A DNA stretch of 13,559 nucleotides from an archaeon (GCA_020444005.1 JAHLLU010000021.1:1-13559), one strand, 5' to 3'. Positions 6,690 to 12,646 are shown, counted from the first letter of the stretch. Notes: generated by a model not told the origin, from the letters alone. A program made the numbers and translations.

Positions 6690-7283
6690 CTAAGCTTTCA
6701 GTAGTGCCCTGAACTCCGGGTCACGCGAATAGAGGCTAAAGTCTGGGTCATGGAGTACAGTGACCTTATTGTGAGGGTTCTCCTTGATTGCCTTTGAAAG
6801 GTATTCAAGCATTTTCGGTTTATCCCGTTTTACCGCGGCTACACATGCCTTCTGGTAATCTTCTTTCATTAATCCCTTGTTCTGGTCAAGTAGCATGTTT
6901 GCTTCTTTTCTTTTCCCAGTCGCCATGAGAGCAATACTTCTGGCAATAATGGCGACCACATTCTGGGGGTTCAAAGCTAACGCGATATCAGTGTAATTCA
7001 GAGATTTCCCCCAATCCTTCCTGATATTATAGACATTGGCGATACTGCTGCTTATCTTGGACTCTTGAAGCTCGCTCTCGGCTTTCTTCATTGCTTCCAT
7101 AAACCAATCCAACGCAGCTTCCGTGTCACCCATTAACGTGTATGCTCTGGCTGTCCACCATCTTCCAAGATAACTCTCAGGATACTCATCAATAACCTGT
7201 TCAGCCCGCTCAATCATCTCTTTGAAAAGTCTATCCGCTATGAGGTTGTTCATCTCCTGCGCTATCTTAGATTCATCAAACAT
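6690..7283 (-). CDS. Tetratricopeptide-repeat (TPR) protein
   Basis: This is a soluble helical-repeat protein of 197 residues from the ATG chosen here. Helix pairs with TPR character lie at roughly residues 39-72 (SYLGRWWTARAYTLMGDTEAALDWFMEAM), 76-108 (SIANVYNIRKDWGKSLNYTDIALALNP), 109-141 and 142-171. A closing DPDF-x4-RDPEFRALL segment is often seen at the C-terminus of TPR proteins. It should act as a protein-protein scaffold; its partner is unknown, but the RimK-like and cyclophilin-like genes follow closely on the same strand. A TTG at 7295 would add four residues. ATG 7283 is preferred because a TTAAAA box lies about 27 nt upstream, the spacing of a leaderless transcript. Confidence 0.8.
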   Translation of the reverse strand: MFDESKIAQEMNNLIADRLFKEMIERAEQVIDEYPESYLGRWWTARAYTLMGDTEAALDWFMEAMKKAESELQESKISSSIANVYNIRKDWGKSLNYTDIALALNPQNVVAIIARSIALMATGKRKEANMLLDQNKGLMKEDYQKACVAAVKRDKPKMLEYLSKAIKENPHNKVTVLHDPDFSLYSRDPEFRALLKA

Positions 7284-7302
7284 AGTTGAGTTCAACCGTG
7301 TT

Positions 7303-7336
7303 CATTGTTTTAATGCTTTGGGCGGTTGAAATATAT
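7303..7336. promoter_or_regulatory. Divergent promoter region between the TPR and uppP genes
   Basis: On the plus strand AAATATAT at 7329-7336 is centred 26-27 nt before ATG 7359 of uppP. On the minus strand CATTAAAAC (within 7303-7315) is centred about 27 nt before ATG 7283 of the TPR gene. Both spacings predict leaderless transcripts, and they favour these ATGs over the upstream TTGs (7326 and 7295). Confidence 0.5.
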
Positions 7337-7358
7337 CTATGTTAACATCAGTACCAAC

Positions 7359-8138
7359 ATGCAAACGGTAACCCAATCAATTCTCATTGGATTACTCCAA
7401 GGATTACTTGAGTGGCTCCCAATATCAAGTGAGGGAAACATGGTTCTGGTCTTGGTTGCTTTATTCGGGTTATCTGCTGAGGAAACGGTCTCTACCGCTA
7501 TATTCCTCCATCTAGGCACTGGTTTCGCTGCATTGATCTACTTCAGAGAAGAGGTAATCAAAATACTAGTAGGCAAGACACCAGAGTACGCTGACCTAAG
7601 AGCAAAACTATTCGTAATGACCCTGCTAACAGGACTGGTCGGGTTCCCCATTTTCATGTGGCTCAACATCAGCGTTGCCTATGGGGAAATCCTGCTTGCA
7701 TTAACAGGATTGGCTTTAATCATCACAGGATTATTGCAGCGTGAGGCTGAGAAAAAGGTACAAACTGGCGCTGAATTATCTTGGCCATTATCAGTCATTC
7801 TTGGTGCCGCTCAGGGATTAGCGATTATTCCCGGGTTATCCCGTTCAGGACTAACAACCTCGATAATGCTATTCCGAGATTTTACTGGAGAAGAAGCATT
7901 CAGAATAAGCTTCTTGATGAGTATCCCGGCTAGCTTTGCCGCTGCTTTCGGTTTGATGCTAGTTGATGGCTTCACACCTGATCCATATGCTGCGTTATCC
8001 GCTTTGATCGCTGGTATAGTCGGTTATCTAGCTATTGATGCATTATTGAGAGTGGCTCGTAGAATCAGCTTCTGGAAAATATGTGTAGGATTAGGCGCCA
8101 CAGCGGTTATCGCTTGGCTTCCTACTCTACTTGTTTAG
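7359..8138 (+). CDS. uppP: UppP/BacA-type polyprenyl-diphosphate phosphatase
   Basis: This is a polytopic membrane enzyme of the undecaprenyl-diphosphatase family. It hydrolyses a lipid-carrier diphosphate to the monophosphate, here presumably the archaeal carrier used in glycan transfer. The 259 residues carry the first signature QGLLEWLPISSEGNMVL (14-30) with Q14 and E18 in the (E/Q)xxxE motif. The second signature is PGLSRSGLTTS (158-168) with R162, followed by FRISFLMSIP. About seven or eight membrane helices are apparent. The His of the bacterial S-S-x-G-H motif (E. coli H30) is Asn27 here. The start is ATG 7359, not the in-frame TTG 7326. It matches the usual family N-terminus, and the TTG would lie upstream of the predicted transcription start. 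The 3' end overlaps the convergent SPFH gene by 17 nt. Confidence 0.9.
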   Translation: MQTVTQSILIGLLQGLLEWLPISSEGNMVLVLVALFGLSAEETVSTAIFLHLGTGFAALIYFREEVIKILVGKTPEYADLRAKLFVMTLLTGLVGFPIFMWLNISVAYGEILLALTGLALIITGLLQREAEKKVQTGAELSWPLSVILGAAQGLAIIPGLSRSGLTTSIMLFRDFTGEEAFRISFLMSIPASFAAAFGLMLVDGFTPDPYAALSALIAGIVGYLAIDALLRVARRISFWKICVGLGATAVIAWLPTLLV

Positions 8139-8913
8139 GATATTCCTTACTCTGGATGGATGACATAGCTGCTACCCCGCTGATACCAGCGGCTCTTAGG
8201 GTTTCCAATGGTAACGCCATGATTATGGTATTACTCTGATCCTTGCTTATGTCATTCAATGTACTGAGCACTCTTAGCTGCATAGCGTTAGGGTCTGACA
8301 TATTCAAAGCTGCTTCCTTTAGCTTATGACTTGCCTCAAGCTCGGCGTTTGCCTTGATCTGTATCGCCCTTGACTCACGTTCAGCCTCTGCCTGTACTGC
8401 GAAGGCTCTTTTCATGTCCGGTGGTAAACTGATATCCTGTAGACCTGCGCGAGTGATGTCGATACCCCAGTTTTTAACCAGTAAGTCAATCTCTTCTTTG
8501 AGCTTGACTGCCACTTCTTCTCTGTTCTCTAATAGAACATCCAAGTCATAAGTTCCTATGATGTTTCTGATGGCAGTCTGTGCGTATTTGTTTACAGATG
8601 TTCGATAGTCTTGTATGTTTAGTATTAGTTTCTCTGGGTCTTCTATCTGCATAAAGACAACTGCATCTATTATGGCGCTGATGTTGTCCTTGGTGATGGC
8701 TTGTTGTCCCATCAAGTCAATTGTTTGAGTCCTGATATCAACGCGCATTAATGAGTCGATAATTGGAATCCTCAAATGTAGACCGGTACCAACGATCTTC
8801 TCGATTTGACCGAATCTGATTACTGCTACTTTTTCCCACTGGGGGACGATGTAGAATGCTGGAAGGATGAATGTCGCTACTATTACTAGGATTGCTCCTA
8901 ACCAAAACCACAT
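8122..8913 (-). CDS. SPFH/stomatin-prohibitin family membrane protein
   Basis: This 263-residue membrane-anchored scaffold has one N-terminal membrane segment (about residues 3-22). The band-7/SPFH domain follows (about 24-190) with the family's VIRFGQI, GTGLHLRIPIID, TKDNISAIIDAVV and RNIIGTYDLDVLL. An Ala/Glu-rich helix (QAEAERESRAIQIKANAELEASHKLKEAA, about 174-202) is the coiled-coil oligomerisation region. Such proteins form large membrane rings and often work with an NfeD-type partner or a membrane protease; no NfeD gene adjoins here. The M48 peptidase further on is a possible but unproven client. The start is ATG 8913, with GAGGT 12 nt upstream. The gene is convergent with uppP. Confidence 0.9.
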   Translation of the reverse strand: MWFWLGAILVIVATFILPAFYIVPQWEKVAVIRFGQIEKIVGTGLHLRIPIIDSLMRVDIRTQTIDLMGQQAITKDNISAIIDAVVFMQIEDPEKLILNIQDYRTSVNKYAQTAIRNIIGTYDLDVLLENREEVAVKLKEEIDLLVKNWGIDITRAGLQDISLPPDMKRAFAVQAEAERESRAIQIKANAELEASHKLKEAALNMSDPNAMQLRVLSTLNDISKDQSNTIIMALPLETLRAAGISGVAAMSSIQSKEYPKQVE

Positions 8914-9038
8914 TTTTTTCTCTATACCTCTTTTAACGGTCTTTACTAGACCTAATTAAATCTATAGAAGTCAGTTATTTAGAGATATCCTATATAGATT
9001 AAATAGCCTTATAGAGTAAGGTTTTTCCAAAACGCAAA

Positions 9039-9171
9039 TTGCCCAAGTGTTCTTGTCTGGGGGATGCGTTTTTCATAGCCAAAGCCATGTTCCGTTGAAG
9101 CCCATCCCTGCGACTCCGCGGCCCCTCCGCCTTTCGCTTCTTTTGGCGGCCCACCGCTTCCACTTGGGCAA
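9039..9171 (-). ncRNA. Candidate structured non-coding RNA, class unknown
   Basis: This is a 133-nt element of about 57 percent GC in an AT-rich spacer. Its ends form a perfect 11-bp helix: TTGCCCAAGTG at 9039-9049 and CACTTGGGCAA at 9161-9171. Read on the minus strand, inner helices include CCGCC/GGCGG, GGGATG/CATCCC, and a hairpin CATGGC-TTTG-GCTATG that needs one G-U pair. On the plus strand that pair becomes A-C, which favours minus transcription. The minus strand also has a TATA-like AAGTAAATAC 24 nt upstream of the 5' end, and T-rich sequence directly after the 3' end. I looked for hallmarks of 5S rRNA, SRP RNA, RNase P RNA and box C/D RNA and did not find them. A pocket between two helices with AGACA downstream resembles an H/ACA guide only loosely. 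Confidence 0.6.
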
Positions 9172-9190
9172 ACAAACATAGGTGCTTATT

Positions 9191-9200
9191 GTATTTACTT
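9191..9200 (-). promoter_or_regulatory. TATA-like box for the RNA candidate
   Basis: On the minus strand AAGTAAATAC, preceded by a purine-rich GAAAGA (BRE-like), is centred about 24 nt from the first base of the terminal helix. That is the usual archaeal TATA-to-start distance. A weaker TTATAGAG at about 9009-9016 could serve a plus-strand transcript instead. Confidence 0.4.
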
Positions 9201-9371
9201 TCTTTCTTGCATGAAACCTGTAACCATGTGTACTAGAATGGAGTACCAATATGGATTTTTGATACATATATGTTAATAATGTCACACTTTTATGGGACGT
9301 TAATTTTATTGATGGGATCATTTCAAAAAACAGAACACAGATGAACAAAGTTTAACAAGAAAAATGATGGA

Positions 9372-10127
9372 TCAAAGAAACAGATCCTTCTGCCGATTGC
9401 GCACAATATCCTGTGCACACCCGGTCTCAGATAAAATAATGTCATATCCTCGAATCAAAGCAGCCGGAATCCCTTCATCGCTCTGCCCAATTACCAGTTC
9501 AGCGGCAGAAGCGAGTTCATCCGAAACCGTGGTACGCTTTACCTTCAACTCGTATCCAAAAAGATCAAACTCGCCACGCCTATCCCTGATTACCTCAAAA
9601 CCACTTGCCCCAACAGTGACATTGATCTCACCATTTCTGTGAGCCCTCCCATGCGTATCACATATGATAACACCGACGTTTACTCCAGTTAGCTCCTTGA
9701 AGCGTTCTCTGATACGTTTGGCAGTAAGATCCGGATCATCGGGTAAAGGTGAAACAATGGTTTCACCGGGTACATTTGATTTATCCACACCCGCGTTAGC
9801 ACAGACAAAGCCATGCTTGGTCTCTGTGATAATGACTCCCGGTCCAATGCGTCTTACCCCTCTAGACTCGTTCAGAATAACCTGTAATAATCTGGGGTCT
9901 TTCCCAGTAATTTGAGCGTATTCTTGGGCTTTTCGACTTGGCTGTACCTTATCCAAGTCAACCTGTTTTCCCTCAACCCTCGAAGCAATAACGTGTGAAA
10001 AGACATAGACGTCTTTTTCTCTAGGCGCCAGTCCTTGTTCTTCCAGTGATTTTATTGTGAGTTCAGCTAGATCATGGCCTTCTTTGATTATTGGTAGTCC
10101 TGTTACTGGTATTATCTGGATGGACAT
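9372..10127 (-). CDS. cofE: Coenzyme F420-0:L-glutamate ligase CofE
   Basis: CofE adds gamma-linked glutamates to F420-0 using GTP, the last step in making the deazaflavin hydride carrier F420. The 251-residue length is standard. Family segments are IPVTGLPIIKEGHDLAELT at the N-terminus, VFSHVIASRVEGK (42-54), RIGPGVIITETKHGFVCANAGVDKSNV (93-119), LPDDPDLTAKRIRERF (128-143), and CDTHGRAHRNGEINVTVGASG (156-176). In that last loop the common D-T-x-G-R-P-[FW]-R reads D-T-H-G-R-A-H-R. The frame is open for 106 more codons upstream, but that part overlaps the DUF4342 gene and is not protein-like. ATG 10127 matches the family start and lies 27 nt after a strong TATA box, so the mRNA is probably leaderless. 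Confidence 0.95.
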   Translation of the reverse strand: MSIQIIPVTGLPIIKEGHDLAELTIKSLEEQGLAPREKDVYVFSHVIASRVEGKQVDLDKVQPSRKAQEYAQITGKDPRLLQVILNESRGVRRIGPGVIITETKHGFVCANAGVDKSNVPGETIVSPLPDDPDLTAKRIRERFKELTGVNVGVIICDTHGRAHRNGEINVTVGASGFEVIRDRRGEFDLFGYELKVKRTTVSDELASAAELVIGQSDEGIPAALIRGYDIILSETGCAQDIVRNRQKDLFL

Positions 10128-10150
10128 TTTGAAAATAAATGGTGTGAGGA

Positions 10151-10160
10151 TATAAATAAA
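10151..10160 (-). promoter_or_regulatory. TATA box of cofE
   Basis: TTTATTTATA on the minus strand is centred 28 nt before ATG 10127, the spacing of a leaderless archaeal transcript. CTCC-TTTATTTATA gives no clear purine BRE. It shows cofE can be transcribed independently of the DUF4342 gene, which ends 41 nt upstream. Confidence 0.55.
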
Positions 10161-10168
10161 GGAGGAGT

Positions 10169-10504
10169 TTACTCGATATCGGTGGGAGGTCCTTTGCGCT
10201 CGATCCTGATGGTGGCTCTTGTTACCAGTGCCGCTATTACACTGATGGCTGCTAGTTGAGGTGCTACAAGTGTGCCTACCGCTGCTAGGGTTACTGGGAT
10301 TTCCAGTATTTGTTCTTGTTTTTCGTTTAGTATCAGTATTCTTGTGACATTGCCTTCTTTGATTAGCTCCTTGATTTTGCTTAGCATGTCGTCTGCTGCT
10401 ACGTTGATGTCTTCCCAGTATGTTCCTCTTATGCCTGTTCCACACTGTGGACAGAATTTTACATCGTCTTCGAGTTCTTTACCGCATTTTCTACAGTATT
10501 GCAT
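10169..10504 (-). CDS. Zinc-ribbon protein with DUF4342 domain
   Basis: This 111-residue protein has an N-terminal zinc ribbon with C4, C7, C18 and C21 (MQYCRKCG...KFCPQCG). Residues of about 35-103 match DUF4342: a helix LSKIKELIKEGNVTRILILN, then ILEIPVTLAAVGTLVAPQLAAISVIAALVTRATIRIE, with a hydrophobic hairpin-like centre flanked by strands. The function of DUF4342 is unknown; the central hydrophobic stretch could insert in or lie on membrane. A TTG at 10522 would add six residues. ATG 10504 is preferred because a TATA box lies 25 nt upstream and the neighbouring zinc-ribbon gene starts the same way. It lies between the PH-like zinc-ribbon gene (72 nt upstream) and cofE (41 nt downstream). 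Confidence 0.8.
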   Translation of the reverse strand: MQYCRKCGKELEDDVKFCPQCGTGIRGTYWEDINVAADDMLSKIKELIKEGNVTRILILNEKQEQILEIPVTLAAVGTLVAPQLAAISVIAALVTRATIRIERKGPPTDIE

Positions 10505-10522
10505 GGTTATTGTATTGGACAA

Positions 10523-10534
10523 CTATAATTAAAA
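10523..10534 (-). promoter_or_regulatory. TATA box of the DUF4342 gene
   Basis: TTTTAATTATAG on the minus strand is centred about 25 nt before ATG 10504. Transcription would then start at or just before that ATG and inside the alternative TTG-started N-terminus, which decides the start. Confidence 0.5.
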
Positions 10535-10576
10535 CATATCGCTAGCGTAATGACTTATTGAAATAAAAAAATGAGA

Positions 10577-11215
10577 TTATTTAACGAAGACTCTACCAGG
10601 AAGAACCTGTTGGAACAATGCAACACTCGGACTGAACTTCTCCTTATTAGTCTGAATAGTAAACTTATGCTCCTTTCCAGGCGTGAATATCTTGATAGTA
10701 GCCGTCTGCATCAGACCCGGCATACTTAACTCGACACTCTGAATGCTCGCATAATCTATCTGGAAATTCTTCTTGTCTTGAGCTAAGATCATCTCTGGTA
10801 TCATCTGAGCCATCTCCTCTGTCTTCTTCTTTCTCCCACGATTGACAGTGGCATCAAATCCTGCTCCAAGTAATCCTCCAACGAGTCCTCCGCCTGCTAC
10901 TCCACCTACAGCCATGTTTGCGTTGAATCTTCCCACCTTTGCGGCTATGGCTCTTCTATTTGTCAATAATAAAGAATAGATGGTGACTGGGAACCCTTGT
11001 GCACATCCCTCTATGGTCCCAATTACCTGCTCGCCGTATTGAGGCTGGTAGTAATTTGGCTGCTGATTAGTTATTTGAGTCGGTGGTGGTGGCGGTGGCT
11101 GCGTGTATTGCTGCTGCGGGGGCGCCTGTTGTTGTTGTTGTTGGGGTGCTCCACAGTTGCTGCAGAACTTGCTTCCCTCTGTTATCTGTGTACCACAGTT
11201 ACTACAGTATGGCAT
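10577..11215 (-). CDS. Zinc-ribbon, Gln/Pro-rich linker, PH-like domain protein
   Basis: This 212-residue protein of unknown function has a zinc ribbon at the N-terminus (MPYCSNCG...KFCSNCG) with C4, C7, C18 and C21, the same spacing as in the DUF4342 neighbour. Residues of about 23-60 are low-complexity Gln/Pro with runs of six. From about 61 the sequence resembles bacterial-PH (GRAM-like) domains: GEQVIGTIEG, then YSLLLTNRRAIAAKVG. These strands are interrupted by a glycine-zipper hydrophobic segment (about 99-120) and a basic RGRKKK, then resume with IDYASIQSVELSMPG and ATIKIFTPGKEHKFTIQ. The Gly-rich segment may associate with membrane. ATG 11215 is chosen over GTG 11230 because a TTTATAAA box predicts transcription starting near 11221. 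The M48 gene ends 48 nt upstream. Confidence 0.78.
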   Translation of the reverse strand: MPYCSNCGTQITEGSKFCSNCGAPQQQQQQAPPQQQYTQPPPPPPTQITNQQPNYYQPQYGEQVIGTIEGCAQGFPVTIYSLLLTNRRAIAAKVGRFNANMAVGGVAGGGLVGGLLGAGFDATVNRGRKKKTEEMAQMIPEMILAQDKKNFQIDYASIQSVELSMPGLMQTATIKIFTPGKEHKFTIQTNKEKFSPSVALFQQVLPGRVFVK

Positions 11216-11243
11216 TTTCTTCGTGCTCACTGGTTTACTGTGA

Positions 11244-11251
11244 TTTATAAA
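11244..11251 (-). promoter_or_regulatory. TATA box of the PH-like zinc-ribbon gene
   Basis: TTTATAAA is a consensus archaeal TATA box in the 48-nt gap after the M48 gene. It is centred about 33 nt before ATG 11215 and only 17 nt before GTG 11230, so the ATG is the more likely start, with a leader of roughly 6 nt. Confidence 0.6.
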
Positions 11252-11263
11252 ATAATTGAAAAA

Positions 11264-12253
11264 TTAGGGGTATTTCTCACAAGCGTAGCAATACCATCGC
11301 TGGTATTGTTCGATCCATGTAAGCTCGCCGCCACAATCAGGGCATAGAGTTTTATTTGCCGCTAATTGCTCCGTCTTCTTGGCGATCTCCTCAAGTTTCT
11401 CAGGATCCATGGATAACACTGTTTCATATGTGCCATCATCAACCCACTCATTGATCTCCTTGGTCCTGACAATGGTCCAAGGATGAGTTAGTTGAAGGGT
11501 GGAGAGAAACTTGTAGATCTTGTTTAGATCGTCTTCGCCAAGCTCCTCGAACTCCGATGCTTGTTGATGAATCTCTTCCATGTTTATCTCTTGCCAGATC
11601 TCTTTGGATGGTGCCAGTAGCTTGGATAACGCTGATGAGGCTGCGTCGATATTCTGAACCGCCAATAAACCTGCTCTATCCGCGCTATACTCGGCTTTTC
11701 GGCTCCACTCAAGAAGCGCAAGCTGAATTCCCGTAGTTACTAGCTGTCCTATGCCGAGAGTCATGTCACTGATGAATCCTATGATCAATGTCAGGTTCTC
11801 GGCCATGGTGTTATACAATGTGTGGCCACATTTTACGTGTCCAAGTTCGTGACCTAGTATGAATTTTACCTCTTCTGGTGAAAAATCCTTGATGAGCCCA
11901 GTAGTGACAACTACGAATGGTCTTGTGTAGCCATAGGTGTATGCGTTTGGGAATGGACTGTTCTCTATGAAGAGATCAGGGTAAGGAGATATCTCCAGCG
12001 CATCACATGCTTCCTTGTATATCTTATAGATGCTAGGTATCTGGGTCTCGCTGACTCGCAGACAGCTACCAATGTTCTGAATGAGCATAATCTTCTCGAA
12101 GCCAAGCTCCATGAATTTTTTTGTGAAAAGATCCATGCCTTTCACGCGTTTTAGATTACGTATTGCCGCTAAATCTCTTGGATGCTGGAAGTGTTCAGGC
12201 TTCAAGCCCTCAAGTATCTTGTATTCCTCGCTCAAATAGACTCCCTCAGGCAT
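11264..12253 (-). CDS. M48-family zinc metallopeptidase with C-terminal zinc ribbon
   Basis: This 329-residue HtpX/Ste24-type protease has the catalytic motif HELGH at 135-139 (H135, E136, H139). The third zinc ligand is E188 in AEYSADRAG, with the conserved D192. Residues 113-130 (FVVVTTGLIKDFSPEEVK) are the family's strand preceding the active helix. A hydrophobic stretch of about 153-181 may enter the membrane. The C-terminus adds a zinc ribbon with C304, C307, C322 and C325, which is not part of the core M48 fold. HtpX-like enzymes degrade damaged membrane proteins. The long N-terminal region (1-90) has no obvious second domain. The start is ATG 12253. It is the first of three consecutive minus-strand genes that encode zinc ribbons. 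Confidence 0.9.
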   Translation of the reverse strand: MPEGVYLSEEYKILEGLKPEHFQHPRDLAAIRNLKRVKGMDLFTKKFMELGFEKIMLIQNIGSCLRVSETQIPSIYKIYKEACDALEISPYPDLFIENSPFPNAYTYGYTRPFVVVTTGLIKDFSPEEVKFILGHELGHVKCGHTLYNTMAENLTLIIGFISDMTLGIGQLVTTGIQLALLEWSRKAEYSADRAGLLAVQNIDAASSALSKLLAPSKEIWQEINMEEIHQQASEFEELGEDDLNKIYKFLSTLQLTHPWTIVRTKEINEWVDDGTYETVLSMDPEKLEEIAKKTEQLAANKTLCPDCGGELTWIEQYQRWYCYACEKYP

Positions 12254-12301
12254 ATGCTTGATGATTCTATATTGTTTTCGGGTTCAGAAACGTGTGAAAA
12301 A

Positions 12302-12376
12302 TGGTGCGGCTACCGGGAATCGAACCCGAGTCATCAGCTTGGGAAGCTGAGATCATAACCCCTAGACCATAACCGC
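12302..12376 (-). tRNA. tRNA-Gly (anticodon CCC), CCA encoded
   Basis: It forms a full cloverleaf on the minus strand. Acceptor GCGGTTA pairs with TAGCCGC (one G-U), the anticodon stem is TCAGC/GCTGA with loop TTCCCAA (anticodon CCC), and the T arm contains GGTTCGATTCC. The discriminator is A and the 3' CCA is in the DNA (12302-12304). There is no intron. A TATA-like TTCTTATATC lies about 34 nt upstream on the minus strand. Confidence 0.95.
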
Positions 12377-12479
12377 GTGCATCCATCATTGTCTATGGTG
12401 AATGATATAAGAATTATCGCTGAGGATTTTTTGTATTGTTTGTTTATATATTCAATGAATGATGCAAAACGAAAAACAG

Positions 12480-12486
12480 TTATATA
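12480..12486 (+). promoter_or_regulatory. TATA box of tRNA-Lys
   Basis: TTATATA lies about 41 nt before the mature tRNA 5' end, after a purine/A-rich GAAAAACAG that could be the BRE. This gives a 5' leader of roughly 15 nt for RNase P to remove. Confidence 0.5.
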
Positions 12487-12523
12487 CCTTGTTGATGTAA
12501 ATGGGTTAACGTCTTGAAAGATT

Positions 12524-12620
12524 GGGCCTGTAGCTCAGCAAGGTAGAGCATCGGCCTTTTAAGACCCAATGGGTTGAAGAAAGCCGTTGGCCAAGGGTTC
12601 GAATCCCTTCAGGCCCGCCA
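12524..12620 (+). tRNA. tRNA-Lys (anticodon UUU) with 20-nt intron, CCA encoded
   Basis: The acceptor GGGCCTG/CAGGCCC is perfect, the D stem is GCTC/GAGC, and the T arm is AAGGG-TTCGAAT-CCCTT. The discriminator is G and CCA is encoded at 12618-12620. The anticodon loop CTTTTAA is interrupted between positions 37 and 38 by an intron. The anticodon stem has C28-G42, G29-C41, G30-C40 and C31-G39, but a U27-U43 mismatch. The gfcR-like gene begins 26 nt after the CCA with no TATA box between, so a shared primary transcript is likely. Confidence 0.95.
12562..12581 (+). other. tRNA-Lys intron with canonical bulge-helix-bulge
   Basis: The outer helix is CGGC/GCCG (exon). The central 4-bp helix pairs CUUU (positions 32-35) with intron GAAG. 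The 5' bulge is U36-A37^A and the 3' bulge is A-A^A38, each cut after its second base. The intron ends in a hairpin GACCC-AAU-GGGUU. This is the standard substrate for archaeal tRNA-splicing endonuclease and fixes the exon borders. Confidence 0.9.
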
Positions 12621-12646
12621 AACGTTCAAACAAAGGAAGGGAGAGA

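Larger units (their letters stand above)
8914..9371. other. 458-bp intergenic region holding an RNA candidate
   Basis: This is the only gene-free stretch above 300 bp. AT-rich flanks (about 35 percent GC) surround the GC-rich element at 9039-9171. A short inverted repeat, CCTTA-5-TAAGG, lies at 9007-9021. The part from 9205 to 9371 shows no gene or convincing structure. An open frame on the minus strand across 9073-9348 has no protein-like composition and is rejected. Confidence 0.7.

Noticed and set aside
7326..7358. TTG start adding 11 residues to UppP
   Set aside because: It lies at or upstream of the TATA box that serves ATG 7359, and family members begin close to the first membrane helix.
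9039..9171. 5S rRNA, because of the length of about 130 nt and the closed terminal stem
   Set aside because: The conserved loop sequences of 5S rRNA (GAAC...GGAAGUUAAGC and the loop E region) are absent on both strands.
9039..9171. H/ACA or box C/D guide RNA
   Set aside because: No RUGAUGA or CUGA boxes were found. An ACA lies about 17 nt from a possible pocket, but the upper stem is short and lacks a kink-turn, so the match is too loose to claim.
9073..9348. 91-codon open frame on the minus strand across the GC-rich element
   Set aside because: Composition is not protein-like (Arg/Trp-rich end, random start), there is no ribosome-binding site, and the region is better explained by RNA helices.
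10128..10445. 106-codon in-frame extension upstream of CofE
   Set aside because: It overlaps the DUF4342 gene on the same strand and is rich in Asn, Thr, Arg and His without any fold-like pattern. CofE proteins begin at the M-S-I-Q-I-I-P-V-T-G start, which has its own TATA box.
12587..12646. 20-codon N-terminal extension of the GfcR-like protein
   Set aside because: It would be encoded by the 3' half of tRNA-Lys. ATG 12647 has a purine-rich ribosome-binding site and gives the usual domain start.
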